Shown here: piece by piece, positions 60,718 to 64,000 of the stretch
How the letters are laid out: each line of letters begins with the position of its first letter
Position numbering within the stretch: the stretch's first letter is position 1
Origin: Isoalcanivorax indicus
Lineage (GTDB): Bacteria > Pseudomonadota > Gammaproteobacteria > Pseudomonadales > Alcanivoracaceae
Assembly: GCF_003259185.1 (NCBI RefSeq)
Contig: NZ_QGMP01000001.1
Span: 186,001-250,000 of the forward strand
Direction: 5' to 3'
DNA: 64,000 bases
Translations under genes and position numbers: made by a program
Notes under the pieces: model-generated
Told to the model about the DNA's origin: nothing
Databases searched by the model: none
The model's input: the letters and a program-made list of their open reading frames with translations, nothing else

Positions 60718-63198
60718 TCAGGGCATGTCCATCAGTGCATTGGCGGCCTCGCGGTCCTGTTTCAGGCGGTGTTTGCCCAGGCGCAGCACCAGCGGGGCGG
60801 CGATAAAGATCGACGAGCCGGTGCCCACGACAATGCCGAACAGCATCGGCAAGGCAAAGCTGGACACCGCATCGCCGCCGGCGATGGCCATGGGCAGCAA
60901 GGCCAGGAAGGTCGTGGCCGAGGTGAACAGGGTGCGTGTCAGCGTGCCGGTCAGGCAGCGGTTGATCAGTTCGCCGAGCGGCATGTCCGGGGTCTGTGCC
61001 AGTTGCTCGCGCATACGGTCGAACACCACCACCTTGTCATTCACCGAATAACCGATCAGCGCCAGCAGGGCGGCGATGGCGGTCAGGTTGAACTCGATGC
61101 CGGTGAGCGCCAGAAAGCCGAACGTCTTGGTCAGGTCCAGCGCCAGGGTGGCCATGGCGGCGGTGGCAAAGGGCGCGGCAAAACGCAGCCGCAGGTAGGC
61201 GAACATGCCGCCGCCTGCGAGCAGCACGGCCAGCAGGCTGGTTTCCAGAAACTGGCCGCTGACGCTGGGGCCGACGTTATCCACTTTCGGAAAATCAGCA
61301 TCGGGCGCGACGCCGCGCAGGGCGGTCTGCACCGTGTCGATACGGCTGTTGTCGCTGCCTGCGGGCAGGCGCACGCGGTACTGCCCTGGGTCACCGAACT
61401 GTTGCAGGCTGGCCTCGGTGACACCGGCCTGCAGCAGCGCGGCGCGCAGCGGTTCGATCGTCGTATCAGCGCCCGCATTGACCTCGATGGCGGTGCCGCC
61501 CCGGAAGTCGATGCCCTGATTCAGTCCGGGCGAGAACCATAGCCCGATGGAGGCCAGTGACAACAGGATCGACAGCAACAGCCCGGCGCTGCGCACGCGC
61601 ATAAAGCCCAGCGGCCTGTCCTCATGGAAGCATGTCAGCCAGCCCCGTTCCGGCAAGGCCAGTGCCGCGCCCGGGCGGCGGCGCACGGTGGCGGTCATCA
61701 GCAGGCGCGTCACGCCCACGGCGGTGAACATGGACACCAGCAGCCCGGCGCCCATGGTGACGGCAAACCCGCGAATGGGTCCGCTGCCGAACATGAACAA
61801 CAGACTGACCGCGATCAGCGTGGTGACGCTGGCATCCACAATGGTGCCGAAGGCGCGATCAAAACCGGCATTGAGCGCGCTCATGGCGCGGCGGCCGCGG
61901 CGGGTTTCCTCGCGGATGCGCTCATTGATCAGGATATTGGCGTCCACCGCCATGCCGATGCTGAGAATCAGCCCGGCGATACCTGGCAGGGTCAGGGTGG
62001 CCCCGAGCAGCCCCAGCAGGCCCAGGGTCAGCAGCACATTGAGCACCAGTGCGGTGTTGGCGATCAGCCCCCAGCGACCGTAGATCACCAGCATGAAGCC
62101 CAGTACCAGCGCGGCGCCGAGCAGCCCGGTGGTGACGCCCATCTGGATGGCATCGCTGCCCAGATCCGGGCCCACGGTGCGTTCTTCCACTACCGTCAGC
62201 GGCGCGGGCAGGGCGCCGCTGCGCAGCAGCAGGGCCAGTTCGCTGGCGTCGCCGCTGGTAAAGCCGCCGCTGATCTGGCCGTGGCCACCGGTGATGGCGG
62301 TGCGGATCACCGGCGCCGTAATCACCTGGCCATCCAGTACCACGGCAAAGGCCCGGCCCACGTTGGCGCGGGTGATGTCGGCAAAGCGTTGTGCGCCCAC
62401 CTTGTTCAGGTGAAAGGTGACCAGCGGCTCGCCGGTGCGGTCGTCAAAGCCGAGGCGGGCGTCCTCCAGATGTTCGCCTTTCAACAGTGCGGTGCGTTGC
62501 ACCGGGTAAAGGTGCTGGCCTTGCCGGTCCGGCAATTCCTGAACCCCGGGGCCGCTCTGGTCGGCCACCAGATGAAAGGTCATGACCGCCGTGCGACCGA
62601 GCAGGCGCTTGATCTCGCCCGGGTCGGTGACGCCGGGCATCTGCACCAGCACACTGTGGCTGCCCTGGCGCGTGATCAGGGGTTCCACCACGCCGGTGTC
62701 ATCCAGGCGTCGGCGCACCACTTCCAGGCTGCGTTCCACGGCGTCGCGGGTCAGGGCTTCGCGCCAGGCATAGGTGGCAACCAGCGTCAGACGTTGGCCG
62801 TCCTGCGTGACATTGAAGGCGGTGGGGCGCTGTTCGCGCGCCAGCCGCTGGGCCAGTTCCAGTGCGGCGTTCTGGTCAGCGGGCAGGCCCAGCCGCAGGC
62901 TGACGCTGCCATCCTCGTTCAGGACCGGGCGGCTGTGTCGCAGCCCGGCGTCGTCCAGGTGCTGGCCCAGGGCCAGGGCCTGTTGCAGCAGGTGTTCGCC
63001 GGCCAGGCGGTCGGTGTCCACGTCCAGCAGCAGGTGTGAGCCACCGCGCAGATCCAGACCCAGGTTGATGTGTCGTTCGGCCCAGATATCGGGCAGGGCA
63101 TGACGGGCGTGTTCCGGCAGCAGCGAAGGCAATACGGCGCCGAGCCCGAGCAGGATCACCAGCCCGTAGGCGATGACCCGGGAATAGAAGGATTGCAT
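60718..63198 (-). CDS. secDF: Fused SecD-SecF protein-export membrane protein
   Basis: An 826-residue protein joining SecD and SecF. SecD part (about 1-520): anchor helix, INLGLDLRGGSHLLLDVD, P1 domain, then SIGMAVDANILINERIREE. SecF part (about 535-826): GLNQGIDFRGGTAIEV and LIGYSVNDKVVVFDRMREQL. These are RND-related proteins that use the proton gradient to pull proteins out of the Sec channel. Most gammaproteobacteria carry separate secD and secF with yajC; none of those are here, so this may be a second, fused copy. AGGA precedes the ATG of MQSFYSR. Confidence 0.9.
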   Translation of the reverse strand: MQSFYSRVIAYGLVILLGLGAVLPSLLPEHARHALPDIWAERHINLGLDLRGGSHLLLDVDTDRLAGEHLLQQALALGQHLDDAGLRHSRPVLNEDGSVSLRLGLPADQNAALELAQRLAREQRPTAFNVTQDGQRLTLVATYAWREALTRDAVERSLEVVRRRLDDTGVVEPLITRQGSHSVLVQMPGVTDPGEIKRLLGRTAVMTFHLVADQSGPGVQELPDRQGQHLYPVQRTALLKGEHLEDARLGFDDRTGEPLVTFHLNKVGAQRFADITRANVGRAFAVVLDGQVITAPVIRTAITGGHGQISGGFTSGDASELALLLRSGALPAPLTVVEERTVGPDLGSDAIQMGVTTGLLGAALVLGFMLVIYGRWGLIANTALVLNVLLTLGLLGLLGATLTLPGIAGLILSIGMAVDANILINERIREETRRGRRAMSALNAGFDRAFGTIVDASVTTLIAVSLLFMFGSGPIRGFAVTMGAGLLVSMFTAVGVTRLLMTATVRRRPGAALALPERGWLTCFHEDRPLGFMRVRSAGLLLSILLSLASIGLWFSPGLNQGIDFRGGTAIEVNAGADTTIEPLRAALLQAGVTEASLQQFGDPGQYRVRLPAGSDNSRIDTVQTALRGVAPDADFPKVDNVGPSVSGQFLETSLLAVLLAGGGMFAYLRLRFAAPFATAAMATLALDLTKTFGFLALTGIEFNLTAIAALLALIGYSVNDKVVVFDRMREQLAQTPDMPLGELINRCLTGTLTRTLFTSATTFLALLPMAIAGGDAVSSFALPMLFGIVVGTGSSIFIAAPLVLRLGKHRLKQDREAANALMDMP

Positions 63199-63307
63199 GA
63201 GTTGTCCTGTCTGATCGTGTTGTCGGACCGGAAGGCGAGCACGCACGAGGCATCAGCCGCGCGGCGTGTGGCGTCCGGCGTCGGGCTGTCGCAAGGACAG
63301 CGGCGGA

Positions 63308-63697
63308 TCAGATCAGAGCGGGTGGGGCGCGGGGATGGCCAGGATGCCGTTCAAGGTGACGGGCCAGCGTCGGGGCGGCAGGCAGGGGCACCGCGCCGCG
63401 TTGTGGCAGGGTGTGGCGGGCCGCAGGTGCGGTCGCTATGGCCGGGGTGTCGTCGGCCTCGTGAGGCGGTGACGTCAGAAGATGACCGGGCAGATCGCGG
63501 ACCACGGCCAGCGTGGGAATGTCCACGCTGTGCTGACCTGCGGGGCCATCCAGATCCAGCGCACGCGCTGTGCCCGCCGACAGCAGGCCGGGCAGGATCA
63601 GCAGCAACCAGAGACTGCGCCAGGCACGCGGCCACGACGCCGGGGCGGCGTGCTGGCGAGGCGTATCCTGTGAAACAGGCTGCAAGGGGAGGGTCAC
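63308..63697 (-). CDS. Possible small protein with signal or membrane segment
   Basis: A 129-residue ORF from a GTG with no visible ribosome binding site. It has one hydrophobic segment (SLWLLLILPGLLSAGTARALDL) that could be a signal peptide and a Pro/Ala/His-rich remainder. It lies just upstream of secDF on the same strand. No family recognised; it may not be a real gene. Confidence 0.35.
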   Translation of the reverse strand: MTLPLQPVSQDTPRQHAAPASWPRAWRSLWLLLILPGLLSAGTARALDLDGPAGQHSVDIPTLAVVRDLPGHLLTSPPHEADDTPAIATAPAARHTLPQRGAVPLPAAPTLARHLERHPGHPRAPPALI

Positions 63698-63818
63698 TGT
63701 GCGAATCCGTTGGCGCCTGGTCGGGCGTGCTGGGCCATTATGCTATGCCTCTATGACGGGCACGGCAATCTGAAGTTCGGCTTGCTATCATCGCGTCGTC
63801 AACCCGGTGGAGACGCAC

Positions 63819-64000
63819 ATGAAGACCGAACGCGGAGCGCTGATGCTGTCAGCGGCGATGGCGTTGTTGCTGGGTGTGGTGGGCGTCACCGCCGCCCTGG
63901 GTTCGGGATCGCGGGCTATCCTGCTGGACGGCCTGTTCAACCTGACCTACTTCCTGGTGGCGGTGATTACGGTGCGCGTGGGGGCGCTGGCGGCCGGGCC
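63819..64000 (+). CDS. Cation diffusion facilitator family transporter, 5' part only
   Basis: The first 60 residues of a membrane protein cut by the window edge. GALMLSAAMALLLGVVGVTAALGSGSRAILLDGLFNLTYFLVAVITVRVG reads like the first two helices of CDF-type cation efflux proteins, including the Asp in LLDGLFN where metal-site residues usually sit. GGTGGAGA precedes the ATG. Confidence 0.65.
   Translation, partial: MKTERGALMLSAAMALLLGVVGVTAALGSGSRAILLDGLFNLTYFLVAVITVRVGALAAG

Noticed and set aside
61624-63039. A 471-codon open frame antisense to secDF
   Set aside because: Low-complexity Gly/Gln/His translation without motifs, opposite a clear SecDF.

Overview
The window is about 64 kb of GC-rich, gene-dense chromosome. 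Gene content fits a marine hydrocarbon-using gammaproteobacterium close to Alcanivorax: an AlmA-like long-chain alkane monooxygenase, a cytochrome P450, acyl-CoA dehydrogenases, a RhlG-like reductase, UbiK, a long-form Pta, a 532-residue isocitrate lyase and biosynthetic SpeA. The genus is my inference. I see no rRNA, tRNA, insertion sequence, prophage or CRISPR array.

Layout. 1-7 kb: comM (cut by the window edge), a TetR-MFP-RND efflux operon, an ankyrin protein and ubiK, all on the minus strand. 7-12 kb: nitrogen sensing and ammonium uptake (glnK-amtB, with a sigma54/NtrC-type promoter region), then ackA-pta. 12-26 kb: lipid and hydrocarbon metabolism. This holds a START-domain protein, an alpha/beta hydrolase with a PF10118 protein, a five-gene operon (acyl-CoA dehydrogenase, SDR, APH-type kinase, histidine phosphatase, SDR) with a divergent LysR gene, a MAPEG protein, a degenerate acyl-CoA-dehydrogenase-like protein, a phospholipase D and almA. 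26-30 kb: an AraC regulator and the divergent polyamine pair speE/speA. 30-37 kb: small envelope and stress proteins, DUF523, a 2-hydroxyacid dehydrogenase, a DUF1778/GNAT toxin-antitoxin pair, yjbQ, a DUF2057 lipoprotein, a Kunitz-domain lipoprotein, a small MscS channel and an MBL hydrolase. 37-45 kb: P450, moaB-moeA, aceA, a RhlG-like SDR, ChaC and an amidohydrolase lipoprotein. 45-60.6 kb: cobalamin salvage and uptake. 60.7-64 kb: a fused SecDF, an uncertain small ORF, and the start of a cation-efflux gene.

The cobalamin block is the most coherent system. Two B12 riboswitches control outward-facing units. One reads leftward into btuB, a predicted beta-propeller lipoprotein and cobT. The other reads rightward into btuF-btuC-btuD-cobO-cobQ. 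cbiB-cobD lie between them, and cobU, cobS and cobC lie beyond cobT. Together they cover outer-membrane uptake, periplasmic capture, inner-membrane import, adenosylation, side-chain attachment and nucleotide-loop assembly. No corrin-ring synthesis genes are in the window.

The most interesting items are: the beta-propeller lipoprotein between btuB and cobT, which resembles in arrangement the Bacteroides BtuG-BtuB partnership; a bacterial lipoprotein with a near-canonical Kunitz/BPTI domain and Arg at P1; an operon pairing an APH-type kinase with an acyl-CoA dehydrogenase, suggestive of phospho-hydroxyacyl-CoA chemistry; and a 12-bp tandem repeat that gives CobQ a Cys-Gly-Arg-Thr tail.
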